In this document: positions 1 to 15,565 of the stretch, one piece after another | How the letters are laid out: every line of letters starts with the position of its first letter | Numbering within the stretch: position 1 is the first letter of the stretch | NCBI RefSeq assembly: GCF_002288925.2 | Contig: NW_022098063.1 | Coordinates: 4,839,804 to 4,903,803 of the forward strand | Direction of reading: 5' to 3' | Source: Delphinapterus leucas | Lineage: Eukaryota > Chordata > Mammalia > Artiodactyla > Monodontidae | Length of the DNA stretch: 64,000 nucleotides | The notes under the pieces: model-generated | Told to the model about the DNA's origin: nothing | The model's database searches: none | What the model saw: only the letters and a program-made list of their open reading frames with translations | Program-made: the position numbers and the translations under genes

Positions 1-770
1 TAAATACATGTGAAGAGATGAAATAAGTAGTTTAGATCTAAATTTCTGCAACATTAGTTCATAGACAGTGGCGTACCCTGATACTTTCTTCAAGTAAATT
101 TGCTGGCAAACTGGGAATAAAATAATTCTTGAAAGCATCTGTGCCCCTAGTTTATATACAGGCTTTGATGTAACAGCATCACTTTCCACATAATTTGGAA
201 ACAAAATGAATTAGAAATGAGACATGGTGAACTCAAAAAGAATAGTAAGCCGGCTGGGTCAAATGGTTTTGACTATAATATTTCACAATGAGAGAAAAGT
301 CTTAGTGACTAGGGTATGGAGTAATTGAAAAGTTTCTTCCAATTGGCAAATTGGGAAATAAAAATGATCAACATGCATCGGGTGATAATCAGTCATTTCA
401 CCTTGAAAATAATGTGAAAAGTGAACCTTTAGAAATCTCAAGTGACCAAACAAGTATGTGCAGAAATTAACTTTTTTTATTATATATCATATAATGTAGT
501 AGTAAAGTCTGAAGTGCATGAATAAAAAGTTAGTGAAATTACAGGAGGAACAATCTATATAGCAATAATAGGTGCATTCCCTGTGCATCTGAAAGAAAAA
601 AAAAAAGAGTTTTCACTCATTTTGGCCTAAAACTTAGTGTTCAGGTTCCCAGGATTCTGACATCAGAACCCGGATAACACTGATTAGAACCATAGGGGCT
701 TTACAATAAAAGCTAAAATATTGACCATATGATGGCAAAAAGTCTTATTTTGTGGTTAACTGATTCTCTT
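1..770 (-). other. KCNN2: KCNN2 3' untranslated region, partial
   Basis: This AT-rich stretch follows the KCNN2 stop codon on the minus strand, so by position it is 3' UTR or immediate downstream flank. A canonical AATAAA reads on the minus strand at 481-476, about 290 nt past the stop, and is a candidate poly(A) signal. I cannot tell whether it is used or whether the UTR runs past the left edge. No repeat family was recognised here. Confidence 0.6.
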
Positions 771-1058
<288 letters not shown>

Positions 1059-2301
1059 CTAGAAAACAGGATTGAGAGAATAGAGAGATGAAGAGCGAAG
1101 TTTTAATTCACCTGCCCTGGAAGCAAACTATCAACTCTCAGAGCTTGAGGGCTGGTCTCCTTTCGGTGACATGCAATGCAGCAGTGGGGTCAGCTAACTG
1201 AACACTTGACCTGGCAAAGCAAATTCAGTGTGTTCGTTCAATGCCAGGATTTAGGAAAGAAAAGATCTTAGGCCTTAATTTGATCCAGCTGCAGAAAGTG
1301 GTGTGCAGGTACCGCTGGTGGTATGTCCAAGGATTTTAGGTGGTGTGCAGGTAGACAAACACGTTTTGATTTCATATTTATGTATATATTCTAATAGTTG
1401 TTAGAAAAGTTAGCATGTCAAATTCATTTTGCAACATGTAATACTAATTAGGGCAAGGCTGATTTTTAAAAACAAGCCGATTTAAAGAATAATACATAAT
1501 AGTACAGATGGTATTAGGATGTAGCAGAAATTTTGAGCGTGGAATATGAATGAAGTTTAGGACAAACTGATTTGATCAAGTAATTTAGTAACTTAAAGCA
1601 ATTAAAAATTCCTAAATATCTTTTTGCTCTCCTATGTTCCAAATTACAGGCTCTCCATTGGGTCAAATAGCATTTTTATAGATAACTACTGAGAGAATAA
1701 AAGTTAGGGGAGACACTAAAGTTACCAATCCACCTTGTTTGCTATGGCTGAATCAGAACTAAGTGGTTTGAAATAGGAAAATACTTTTGGTGCTCTAGAG
1801 AATTTTGCAATTGGTTGTCCTGATCAAAGGGTATTCATAACTCTGACTCCCAGTTATAGTTCCGGAAATAGCCAGGAGACAGGGAAAGAAGACCTCAGGG
1901 CTGATCAGCTCAGAGCCAGAGAGGGAAGGGGGTGCTTAAGAAGGGAAGGCTGGAGACATTAACCTTAGCCCAGTGCAGCCTTTCCCAAGCCTAGACCCCT
2001 TTGGCTAAGCCTGCCTTCCTGTCTTATTTCCCTCTATAATATGTGCTCTTATCCTGCTTAACAACCTCTTAATGGTGATAAATGACGAAGAACTGATTAA
2101 ATAAGGGAGTTACTGTTCGGAACACAGGCACCTCCTTTGAGTTTGGCCAGGAAGACAGACTGCATTAACTTTATTTTTACTGTTGATACATAGTCTTGAG
2201 ACTATATGAGCAACATCCATTTGTTCAGAAAATACTGAACCCTTATGGCATGGATAGTCCTGCAAACATAATAATAAGCATGGAGCTAAAGAAATAATTG
2301 A
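1059..2301 (-). other. KCNN2 last intron, right-hand unassigned part
   Basis: Intron sequence next to the terminal exon. I recognise no gene, RNA gene or confident repeat here. The whole intron spans 1059-3984, about 2.9 kb, with the donor at 3984 and the acceptor at 1059. Confidence 0.7.
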
Positions 2302-2625
2302 GGGGCTTCCCTGGTGGCACAGTGGTTAAAGAAACTGCCTGCCAATGCAGGGGACACAGGTTCTAGCCCTGATCTGGGAAGTTCCCACATGCCGCGGAGC
2401 AGCTAGGCCCATGCGCCTGCACAACTACTAAGCCTGCACTCTAGAGCCCGTGAGCCACAACTACTGAGCCCGCATGCCTAGAGCCCGTGCTCTGCAACAA
2501 GAGAAGCCACCACAATGAGAAGCCCATGTACCACGAAGAGTAGCCCCCACTAGCCACAACTAGAGGAAAAAACCCCACGCGCAGCAACGAAGACCCAGCA
2601 CAGTCAAAACAAAAAATAATTAAAA
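2302..2625 (+). mobile_element. CHR-1-type SINE (tRNA-derived), full length
   Basis: It starts with the family's hallmark GGGGCTTCCCTGGTGGC, followed by the tRNA-like A-box region (GGCACAGTGGTTAA) and a B-box-like segment. The long CHR-1-type body repeats AGAGCCCGTG and CACAACTACTGAGCC and ends in CAACGAAGACCCAGCACAG plus an A-rich tail. At ~320 bp it is longer than the CHR-2 copies elsewhere in the window. An imperfect flanking duplication (AAATAATTGAG versus AAATAATTAAAAG) may be the target-site duplication. It lies antisense to KCNN2. Confidence 0.88.
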
Positions 2626-2674
2626 GATACAGCATCTTGCCTCATAGATGTATAATTTTACTTCAAGAGAATAT

Positions 2675-2758
2675 CTATTATATATAATAGTATATATAAT
2701 ATGTATTTATATATGCTATATTACATATAGTGAAATGATATATAATATATATATTATT
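2675..2758. repeat. TA-rich low-complexity tract
   Basis: A run of imperfect TA and TATATAAT units in KCNN2 intron sequence. The 660 bases that follow (2759-3418) hold nothing I recognise. Confidence 0.75.
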
Positions 2759-3418
2759 TTCAAGGGGGTCTCTTATTTTTTCATAAAAATACCCAATTTC
2801 TTTTATCATTTGATCTAGGAGTGGTGGAAGAACCTGCCCCATCTTTGTCCATGATGTGTCCCAGTGAGAACAATGTGTGTAAATACTGAGCACATCTTTA
2901 GGCCTCGTATGTGTGTGCTGCCCAGCTTAAATGAATGATATATGATCTCCCAGGGGTAAGTCATTAAATACTTCACTTATCATCTTCTATGTATAAGAGA
3001 TCAAATATTCATCTTCAACATATTTATACAGTATGTATTATTGATATACATTAAAAAATGAATATAATTAAGTGTGTTATTTCATGGGACTAGGACAAAT
3101 AGATGTAATTTTTGGAGAATATACTGGAGGCTTTATAAAGGACATAGCAGTCATAGCAAACAAACAGCAGAACACAGGTCCAACAGAGAGTTGCCTCTTT
3201 CAAAGGATTCATGTTAACAGGCTCAACACTTATACATAAATCTATTCCAATGCCTCCTATAGAATTTAGAACATTGAAAGGTAATGTTGTCATTATTGAC
3301 AAATATTCACATTTTGAAAGTGGACTTCACTTGAGAGGAACAACCAAAAATAAACCAGATAAAGCATTTAACTGTGATAGAAGAATTGGGGATTATTAAT
3401 GTCCTTTTAAAAAGTGGT

Positions 3419-3582
3419 ATGAAGACCTTGGATAGTCAAAACAATCTTGAGAAAGAAGAAAGGTGCTGGAGGAATCAGGCTCCCTGACTTCAGACTATAG
3501 TACAAAACTACAGTCATCAAGACAGTATGGTACTTGTACAAAAACAGACATGTAGATCAATGGAACAGGATAGAAAGCCTGT
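3419..3582 (+). mobile_element. L1 ORF2 fragment
   Basis: About 160 bp match the L1 ORF2 region just after the reverse transcriptase (GGAATCAGGCTCCCTGACTT, then a conserved stretch ending ...CAATGGAACAGGATAGAAAGCC). The same segment is seen in the L1s at 24960-25085 and 53390-53440. It has neither a 5' nor a 3' L1 end and no poly(A), so it is an internal remnant. From 3583 to 3984 I see nothing. Confidence 0.85.
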
Positions 3583-3942
3583 TGCTTAAAATATATAAAA
3601 AATAATTTTATTGATGAGTCCTATTTAGCCCTGAACCTCATAGTAAAGCCCAGGATGTGGTTCTGCTCTCATAGAGATGAGACTAAACTACATATAAGCA
3701 TCCCCAAAGTACTATCTCATAGTCCACTTACGTTTCTTATTGAACTTCGAAATCACTGCAAGTAGGAAAGCTTTTAGAATGGGTTTGAACAATGTATGTA
3801 GGGAAAGTGCATATTAAGTAAGAGTTTCAGAAGAATTCTTATAAGTTGGGCCATCATGTCAGCATAGTTTGTTGGTTTGATTTGTTAAATAAGTTTGGGG
3901 TGGCCTCCTCCTGAAGCATTATTGATTTCTATGCAGTGGTTA

Positions 3943-4095
<153 letters not shown>

Positions 4096-4884
4096 CTACG
4101 GCTATCGTAAGCCTTCCAAAGAGCATGCACAAAATTGACAAGAGCAAATAACTGCATGGATAATGCCTTGAATATTTGGCATAAAGTCCAAACTGGTTAT
4201 GTATCTGGTATAATGAGAAGCATGCTTCCCCAACACCGCAAAAAGGAAGGGAGAGAGAAAGAGATGAGGTGTCCTTAGGACAACTATTTACTAGGTAGTT
4301 AAAGTTGAACTGAGAAAGGCTCATAAGGATTTAACCATATGAGAAAAACCAAAACATTCCTTAAAGACCCAGTATCGTGACAAATAGACATAGGAAGAAA
4401 AATGCAAAGCAACTGGAATTTTATCAATGTTGGAAGCAGTAAGCACCTTCCTATGCCTATGTGACTAGATACAGGCGTTAGCCCTGTTTAGTCTGAAATG
4501 GATTGGGTTAGGTATTTGAACCTGATGAAACACAGTGATAAGTGAGATTCTCATTAGCAAAAATAAAACTTTTATTCAACCAGCAGCAAGATAACTCAAA
4601 ACACATAATTCTCTTATTCGTCATTGTATTTCACTTGACTTTTATCTTAAACTGCCATTGAATTTGAAGGGAAGCCAGACCATTTCCTTGGGAGAACTTC
4701 CTTTAATTTTTATTCTAGATAAAGGCACAGGACAATTAAAGTGTCTGACAGGTGGGATCCTTCTACTGGTAAAGTTACCTTTAGAAACTTTTAAATATCA
4801 ATGTGTATATCTGATTGACAGTCAAAAAGCTGGTTTTCTTAAAGACAAATTCTGAATGAGTACCTACTATTCCTTAACTTATTC

Positions 4885-4935
4885 ACAGTAATATTTCAAC
4901 AAACATTTACTCAGTGCTTGTTATGTAGCAAGAAA
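4885..4935 (-). repeat. possible L2 3'-end relic
   Basis: The segment TTTCAACAAACATTTACTC then AGTGCTTGTTATGTAGCA resembles the reverse complement of the L2 3' terminus. It is short and diverged. Confidence 0.4.
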
Positions 4936-5684
4936 TTAAGATTTTCCAACCAGAGGAAAGTAGTTGATTGTCCTTTAAGCCAACAATTCAAAGCCATGCT
5001 CCAAAAGAGAAGCAGGTCTCTCTGAGCTGCTTTGTGAAAAACCCACGCTAACCTTATCACTTTGATGACGAGTCCTTTACAAAGTATAGTGTTAATGTTG
5101 GAGAGAGTACGCTTGAGTATGTCCCAATTTAAATTAAAGGTAATTGGTTAAAGGGGTAAAAAAAAATTCACAGGGCAAGCTTTTACTGCCAGGGAGATTT
5201 TTGTAACACATGTTCACGATGCTCAGTGATCTTGTTCTGAAATGTGGATATCCAATATGTCACCAAATCTGCTCCACAGTGAAGAGACAGTGCCTTCTGC
5301 CAGTAAGAGTTGAACTGACACCTGCTTACAACATGATCTTTAACAGTCTAAAACAGTTTAAGGTTAGAACTTGTGATTGTGACTATGTGTTTCTTTATTA
5401 GAAGGCTTGGAACTAATTTAACTGGCTCCTTTTTATGTTATTATAGTGATTGAATATGTTTTAGTCTAAAAGAAATTTACAAACATATATTTAAACCTAA
5501 TATGTTGTTGAGAAATGTTTCTCTAAGTAATTACAAGGGTTACAATTCTTGATGTGTGCCTTTTATAAACAAGTCAAAAAAAACCCCAAACACAACAAAA
5601 AAAAACCAAGCAAATCAACTTTAAACATGTGTGGGTCATTACAGAGAAATGTACTAGAAAGACTAAGTGTCAGACGTGTATTCT

Positions 5685-5760
5685 GTCCGCCTTGGCCCTA
5701 ACCTGACATTCAGTTTCTTCATGTATGAAAAGAAGAGGGTTAGATTAGGACTTTGTTTTT
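5685..5760 (+). repeat. possible MIR core relic
   Basis: CTTGGCCCTAACCTGACATT followed by CAGTTTCTTCATGTATGAAAA resembles the MIR core and downstream segment (in the consensus, a 'CTCAGTTTCCTCATCTGTAAAA'-like run). Weakly supported. Confidence 0.4.
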
Positions 5761-7971
5761 GAAGTGCTGGATTTATACCAACAGAGGTGTTCTAGATGAC
5801 TAAATGATACTCAAGCAAGACATTAAACAATACTAGAACAGATGGAGAGTTATTCCCTTTAATTCTCTTGCAATTCTTGATTATTATAAGAAAAATGTCT
5901 CAGGCTAGTCCTATCCTGTTTTTATCTCCTAACAAACAAACACCTGCTCTTCCCCTGTTTTTAAAAAAAGAGGGAGGAGAATCTCAGCTCAGAGCTTTCT
6001 GCAGGCAACAGCTTGTGGCTAGAATTCAATACCAGTGTTTCAATTGTCGACTGATGTTACCTTTACCTCACTTTCCTTGCTGGGAGTGATATATTTTTAA
6101 ATCCACTTAATGATAGGGATTTATCATAAGCTTTCTTTTCAAATTTAGGTAAGTCATAGCAGAGCTGGCACATGAAGTTCGGGGACACCAGAGCGGAAGC
6201 CTCCAGCAACTTGTGAGGGCAGCACGGCCCTGAGCCCTACTAGCCTGGTTGAACTGCCTGAAAGGTAGGAGAACTGGTACAGAAAGCCTACGTAAGCTGC
6301 AGCTGCCAGAATAAAAGGTAACATGCAGTTGTGTTTTTTACTTCTTCCCCCCACCCGCCCTCACCCCAAAAAAAGAAGAATAAGAAACATATGTTGATTT
6401 CTTCCTTGTGAACTTCACTTATCACAGGAAAATATCATGATTTTGGAACACATTTCCATAGCAGCAATCAGACTACTAAAATTCACAAATAAAGGATCCG
6501 CTTGGGTGCATGCAGCCAGTAGAAAATTCTGCGAATGTTGAGAGGAGCGGCTCACACAACTTACTTCCGAGCTCTATTTTCATTTTGTTGAAATAAAAAG
6601 ACAAAACAAAAGAAAAGAAACTGTAAAATATTCTGGAACAGAATAACACAGAGTGGTGTTCATTCATGCACAGGGGGCTCGATTCATTAGCTGGAAGGTC
6701 CTGTTAAGATTCTGCAGGATTTTGGCATATCGATCAGAAAGAAATGCTATTCCATTATGTTATCATCCTTCTGCATTGCTACTATACTTCCCCACCTGAA
6801 AGCACATAGCTTCCTCCAGAACTAGAGTTCGGAAGGAAGAAGTTGTGTAAAGTCATCTTGGCCTCTTTGAAACATGATGTTCAAGTAAACAATAGGAGAC
6901 ATTTTTGCCTAGTATCAATAGGCTATGGTTACAAAGATAATATTCTAAACAATAGGATTATAATTTTTTTGAGGGGGGTATGTCTTTTCCAAGTTGGTCT
7001 ATTGAGAAGCCGGGGCTATTGAGGAGCCTGGTCTTCTGACAGGGGGTTAACCTAACACTCTCTGTTATAGACATCACATTTATTGGATTTCTTGGCTGTG
7101 AGGCAAGTTCATGTTAATTGATGGGTCTCTAGCTGAGACCGAAGAATGAGAAACTGTAAAGTTGATACCAGAAAAAGTGGTAAAAGTTACAGAAACAGAA
7201 TGCTTCATGGCACTAAGTGACGATCCCCAAAGACAGCTACGTTACTGAAGAGAGGACACAGGCCTGCAGAGTTAGGCATCCAACAGAGACTAGCAAGGTC
7301 ATGTGTCTGGGAGAGAGGCTGGGAAAAGAGAAGGAGAGTTGAGATAGAGGAGGCTGGTAGAAGGGGGAGAGAGCTGCTGCAAAAGCTCTCTGGACAAATC
7401 AGAGGAGAGCAGAGGCCAGGAGAGCTCTAGCAAGTCAACTGGTACATTTTCCCTCAAGTGGCAAGGTCCGATTTCACCCGGTGCTGCCTGACAAGGCTGG
7501 GGCAGTAAAGGCAGTAAAGGCCTTGCCCTTAGGAATCGAGCCCTGTGTGCTTTCATGTATGGCTTCACTCATTAAGTTCAGTGAAAGATAATTATGCGTA
7601 ATTAGCGTAACCTATCCACACCCAGCCCATCTACTTTTCACAAAGTATAAGTACCCTCCCACCTCAAGGAAACCCAACAGCCCCAAGACTAATTTATAAA
7701 ACAATTCAGAACATTTTTGCGTTGCTTAAAGCTCATCTACTTTAGAAGTACACAAGGCTACAGAAGAAACAATGAGAAATGTCTGAAAGAAGCAGAAGAA
7801 TCACATGTGGTTTCCTCTGTTACTCTACCCAAAAACAGCATGCTGAACAACCCATGTAACCTACACTACGAAACCCTTCAGATCATGTCAGTACAGCTTG
7901 TAGCAATATGCCAATGGCCCAGGGACAGTTTTTACACTGAGTTTCACCAAAGATTTTTTGCCTAACATTTT

Positions 7972-8178
7972 TTTTTTTTTTTTTTGCGGTATGCGGGCCT
8001 CTCACTGTGGTGGCCTCTCCCGTTGTGGAGCACAGGCTCCGGACGCCCAGGCTCAGCGGCCATGGCTCACGGGCCCAGCCACTCCGCGGCATGTGGGATC
8101 TTCCCGGAGCGGGGCACGAACCCGTGTCCCCTGCATCGGCAGGCAGACTCTCAACCACTGTGCTACCAGGGAAGCCCC
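7972..8178 (-). mobile_element. CHR-2-type SINE with 13-bp target-site duplication
   Basis: Reading on the minus strand it begins GGGGCTTCCCTGGTAGC and contains the tRNA-like promoter region, the CCGCGGAGTGGCTGGGCC segment and the CATGGCCGCTGAGCCTGGG segment. It ends in the poly(A) seen here as a T run. Perfect duplications of TGCCTAACATTTT flank it at 7959-7971 and 8179-8191, proving target-primed retroposition. It is in the same orientation as KCNN2. The several short open frames across it are chance. Confidence 0.95.
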
Positions 8179-8191
8179 TGCCTAACATTTT

Positions 8192-12055
<3,864 letters not shown>

Positions 12056-12072
12056 GGAGGACCTTGCTTTTA

Positions 12073-13599
12073 TTTTTAATTAAAACATTTTTATTTTATA
12101 TCGGGGTATAGTTGATTAACAATGATGTGTTAGTTATGGGTGTACAGCAAAGTGATTCAGTTATAACCATTCAAGTATCCATTCTTTTTCAAATTTTTTC
12201 CCTTTTACGTTATTACGGAATATTGAGCCGGCTTCCCTGTGCTATGCAGTAGGTGCTTGGCGGTTATCTATTTTATAGGCAGTAGTGTGTACATGTCAGT
12301 CCCAAACTCCCAATCTATCCCTCACCCCCACCCTTTCCCCCGGTAACCATAAATTCGTTCTCTAAGTTGCTGTTTCTGTTTTGTAAGTGTTTCTGTTTTG
12401 TAAATAAGTTCATTTGTATCTTAGATTCTGCATATAAGCGACATCATGTGGTGATATTTGTTTTTCTCTCTCTGACTACTTCACTTAGTATGATAATCTG
12501 CAGGTCCATCCATGTTGCTGCAAATGGCATTATTTCATTTTTTAATTTATGGCTGAGTAATATTCCATTGTTTATCTGTACCACATCTTCTTTACCCGTT
12601 CCTCTGTTGATGGACATTTAGGTTGCTTCCTTGTCTTGGCTACTGTAAACAGTACTGCAATGAACATTGGGGTGCACGTATCATTTTGAATTATGGTTTT
12701 CTCTGGGTATATGCCCAGTAGTGGGATTGCTGGGTCATATGGTAGCTCTATTCTTAGTTTTTTTTTAAGGAAACTCCAAGGAAACTCCATACTACTCTCC
12801 ACTGTTTTACCAATTTATATTCCCACCAACAGTGTAGGAGGGTTCCCATTTCTCCACACCCTCTCCAGCATTTGTTGTTTGTAGACTTTTTGATGACGGC
12901 TGTTCTGACCTGTGTGAGGTGCTACCTCACTGTAGTTTTGATTCGCATTTCTGTAAATAATTAGTGATGTTGAGCATCTTTTCATGTGCCTCCTGGCCAT
13001 CTGTATATCTTCTTTGGAGAAATTTCTATCTAGGTCTTCTGTCCACTTTTGGATTATTTTTGATATTGAGGCACATGAGCTGTTTGTAAATTTTGGAGAT
13101 TAATCCCTTGTCAGTTGCAACGTCTGCAAGTATTTTCTCCTATTTTATGGGTTGTCTTTTCGTTTTGTTTATGGTTTCCTTTGCTGTGAAAAAGATTTTG
13201 AGTTTAATTAGGTCCCATTTGTTTATTTATTTCCATAACTCCAGGAGGCAGATCAAAAAAGATTTTGCTGCAATTTATGTCAAAGAATGTTCTTCCTATG
13301 TTTTCCTCTAAGAGTTTTACAGTGTCTGTGCTTACATTTAGGTCTTTAATCCATTTTGATCTTATTTTTGGTGTTAGGGAGCGTTCTAATTTCATTCTTT
13401 TACATGTAGCTGTCTAGTTACCCCAGCACTATTTATTGAAGAGACTGTCTTTTCTCCATTGTATATTCTTGTCTCCTCTGTCATAGCTTAATTGACCATA
13501 GGTGTGTGCGTTTATTTCTGGGTTTTCTATCCTGTTCCATTGATGTATATTTCTGTTTTGGGGCTGGTACCATACTGTCTTGATGACTGTAGCTTTGTA
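12073..13599 (-). mobile_element. 5'-truncated L1 in the same orientation as KCNN2, with 17-bp TSD
   Basis: An L1 3' end inserted on the minus strand, about 1.53 kb. It is bounded by perfect copies of GGAGGACCTTGCTTTTA at 12056-12072 and 13600-13616. It contains the C-terminal third of ORF2 in several frames: pieces reading [26 protein letters not shown] and [18 protein letters not shown]. These are broken by frameshifts, so no protein is made. The 3' UTR and A-rich end lie at the low-coordinate side, where AATAAA occurs on the KCNN2 sense strand. It is the only clearly sense-oriented L1 here. Confidence 0.96.
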
Positions 13600-13616
13600 G
13601 GAGGACCTTGCTTTTA

Positions 13617-15178
13617 AAGAGAGAGGAGTGCGAAGTGACTAGTGCAAAGTGACTAGCCAGCACTGCCTGGGGTTGGGACAGGCCCTTCCCTGCTAGCAAG
13701 GAGAAGGGCTGGCTACTGGACGTCTCAGCTCTCTGAGCAGATATACTGCCTGGAGGACTGGTAAGGGCCTTGGTATATCCTCCCTCCCTGGTTTTATCAG
13801 CTCAAGACACAGACCAGCGAGGCACCGAGAAAACTGGGTAAGAAGTGATGAGACAAGAACACAGCAGTTCAACATAGCAGTGTTTGGACTACAACACAGC
13901 AATTAATTTTGGTTTGGATTCTCATCTAAAGTCTATAAAATTTTCAAAGGTGATCCAATGCTTGTCCTTAATGTATTTTAAATGATTCTTTTTCTTTGGG
14001 ACGGTGGGGGAATGGCTGGAAGGGCGTAGGGAACCTCAGTTTCAGAGTGTACTGCTGTGGGCGATAACCCCTGGACCTTATATTGTAGGATTCGTATTCA
14101 CTAAACATGCAATGTAGATGACAGGCTGAAAAATAATTGACTCCTCATCTGAAAATGAAATCCCTACAGCTGCTTTTAAGAACTGTGAAATATATCCATG
14201 TATGGCGAAACATCCCCTTTCTAACTAACTAACTCCCTTTCAAATACAGGAATAAATCTCTCAAAGCATCTTATTTAACTGCTACTTTTCAATAACTGCT
14301 ACTTTTCAATACAGCAGAAACAAAACAATATATCCAAACATACATAGAAAAACTTATCCTCTACTGATAATAGTAGATTTGTTTCCTCGGTTCCTCATAG
14401 GGTTGAAAGGGAACAGAAGACAGGGTGGAAACACCTCGGTGTTTTACAGGTTTGAAGGACGGGAATTGTTACATGAAAATGCTAATCCAAACTTACAGGG
14501 AAAACGGGAGAGGAGAAGTAGGTCTGCGCATTTGTGATCATTGAGATGAAAGTTTATTTGCAGTTAAGAACCCTGCTCTATAGTCATGTAACAATGTAAC
14601 TCTGGAGCCCCTGCTCCACTTTCCAGGGCATTTACAAAGTTTTAGAGGTCACGTCATTGTTTCTCCCTAGCTCAGTGCTTTTGGCATAGCTGGTACTAAA
14701 AAGTGTCTATGGTGTTAAATTTGGCACCATAGTAATTTGTATCATAAAAACTTCTAATCATAGATGCATATTTATCAACCAAAGGACCCTCCTGATACGA
14801 AGGGTGTACAGGTTTAAAGAAGAGACCTAGGATCTAAAGGGGACAGAGCATTTCCATTTATTAATTCAACAAATTTATTGAGTCTCTATCACTTGCTAGA
14901 TACCATGAGAGTTGGTACGAGGGATTCACAGATATCTCTCAATAATTAGTAGCTGTATTATACGTTGCCAATTAATGGCCCAGTGCTACGCTGAAATATA
15001 ACTTATTTCCTCTACTTCACAGAACAAGGAAAGTGAAAAGTGGGCCCTTTCTTAACAGGAAGCTTCTCTTCGTCTCTCCATTTCCCGTACCCCCAAAGAC
15101 ACACACAGGGAAAAAGGAAAATAACATTTGTTCTACCTCACTAATTGACATGTACACACAGCTATATTTAAAATATTG
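13617..15178 (-). other. KCNN2 intron, unassigned
   Basis: No gene is seen. A perfect 17-bp tandem duplication (AACTGCTACTTTTCAAT) lies at 14277-14293 and 14294-14310. A weak L2-like end is listed separately. Confidence 0.6.
14855..14935 (-). repeat. possible L2 3'-end relic
   Basis: ATTCAACAAATTTATTGAGT followed by CTTGCTAGATACCATGAGAG resembles the reverse complement of the L2 3' terminus. Confidence 0.45.
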
Positions 15179-15374
15179 ATAGATAACCAACGAGGGCCTA
15201 CTATAGCACAGCGAACTCTGCTCAATAGTCTGTCATGACCTAAATGGGAAAAGAATTTGAAAAAGAATAGATACATGTATATGTATAACTGAATCACTTT
15301 GCTGTACATCTGAAACTAACACAACATTGCAATCAACTATACTCCAATATAAAATAAAAATTAAAAAAAAATTA
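15179..15374 (+). mobile_element. L1 3' UTR fragment
   Basis: About 190 bp of the distal artiodactyl L1 3' UTR, from the ATAACCAACGAGGGCCTAC segment through CTGAAACTAACACAACATTG to a final AATATAAAATAAAAATT tail. It is severely 5'-truncated. A CHR SINE sits in its A-rich end at 15375. Confidence 0.9.
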
Positions 15375-15560
15375 GGGGCTTCCCTGGTGGCGCAGTGGTT
15401 GAGAGTCTGCTTGCCGATGCAAGGGACACGGGTTCGTGCCCTGGTCCTGGAAGATCCCACATGCCGCGGAGCGGCTGGGCCTGTGAGCCATGGCCGCTGA
15501 GCCTGCGCGTCCAGAGCCTGTGCTCCACAAGGGGAGAGGCCCGCGTACCACAAAAAAAAA
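15375..15560 (+). mobile_element. CHR-2-type SINE inserted in an L1 tail
   Basis: It starts GGGGCTTCCCTGGTGGCGC, has A- and B-box-like segments and CATGCCGCGGAGCGGCTGGG, and ends GGCCCGCGTACCAC plus poly(A). The element is internally shorter than its siblings near the 3' end: the ACAACAGTGA unit present at 26180 is missing. An A-rich duplication ending ATTAG flanks it on both sides (15366-15374 and 15555-15565). Confidence 0.93.
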
Positions 15561-15565
15561 ATTAG

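Noticed and set aside
2675..3060. TA-rich stretch considered as an origin-like or matrix-attachment sequence.
   Set aside because: Composition alone is not evidence, and simple TA decay is common in introns.
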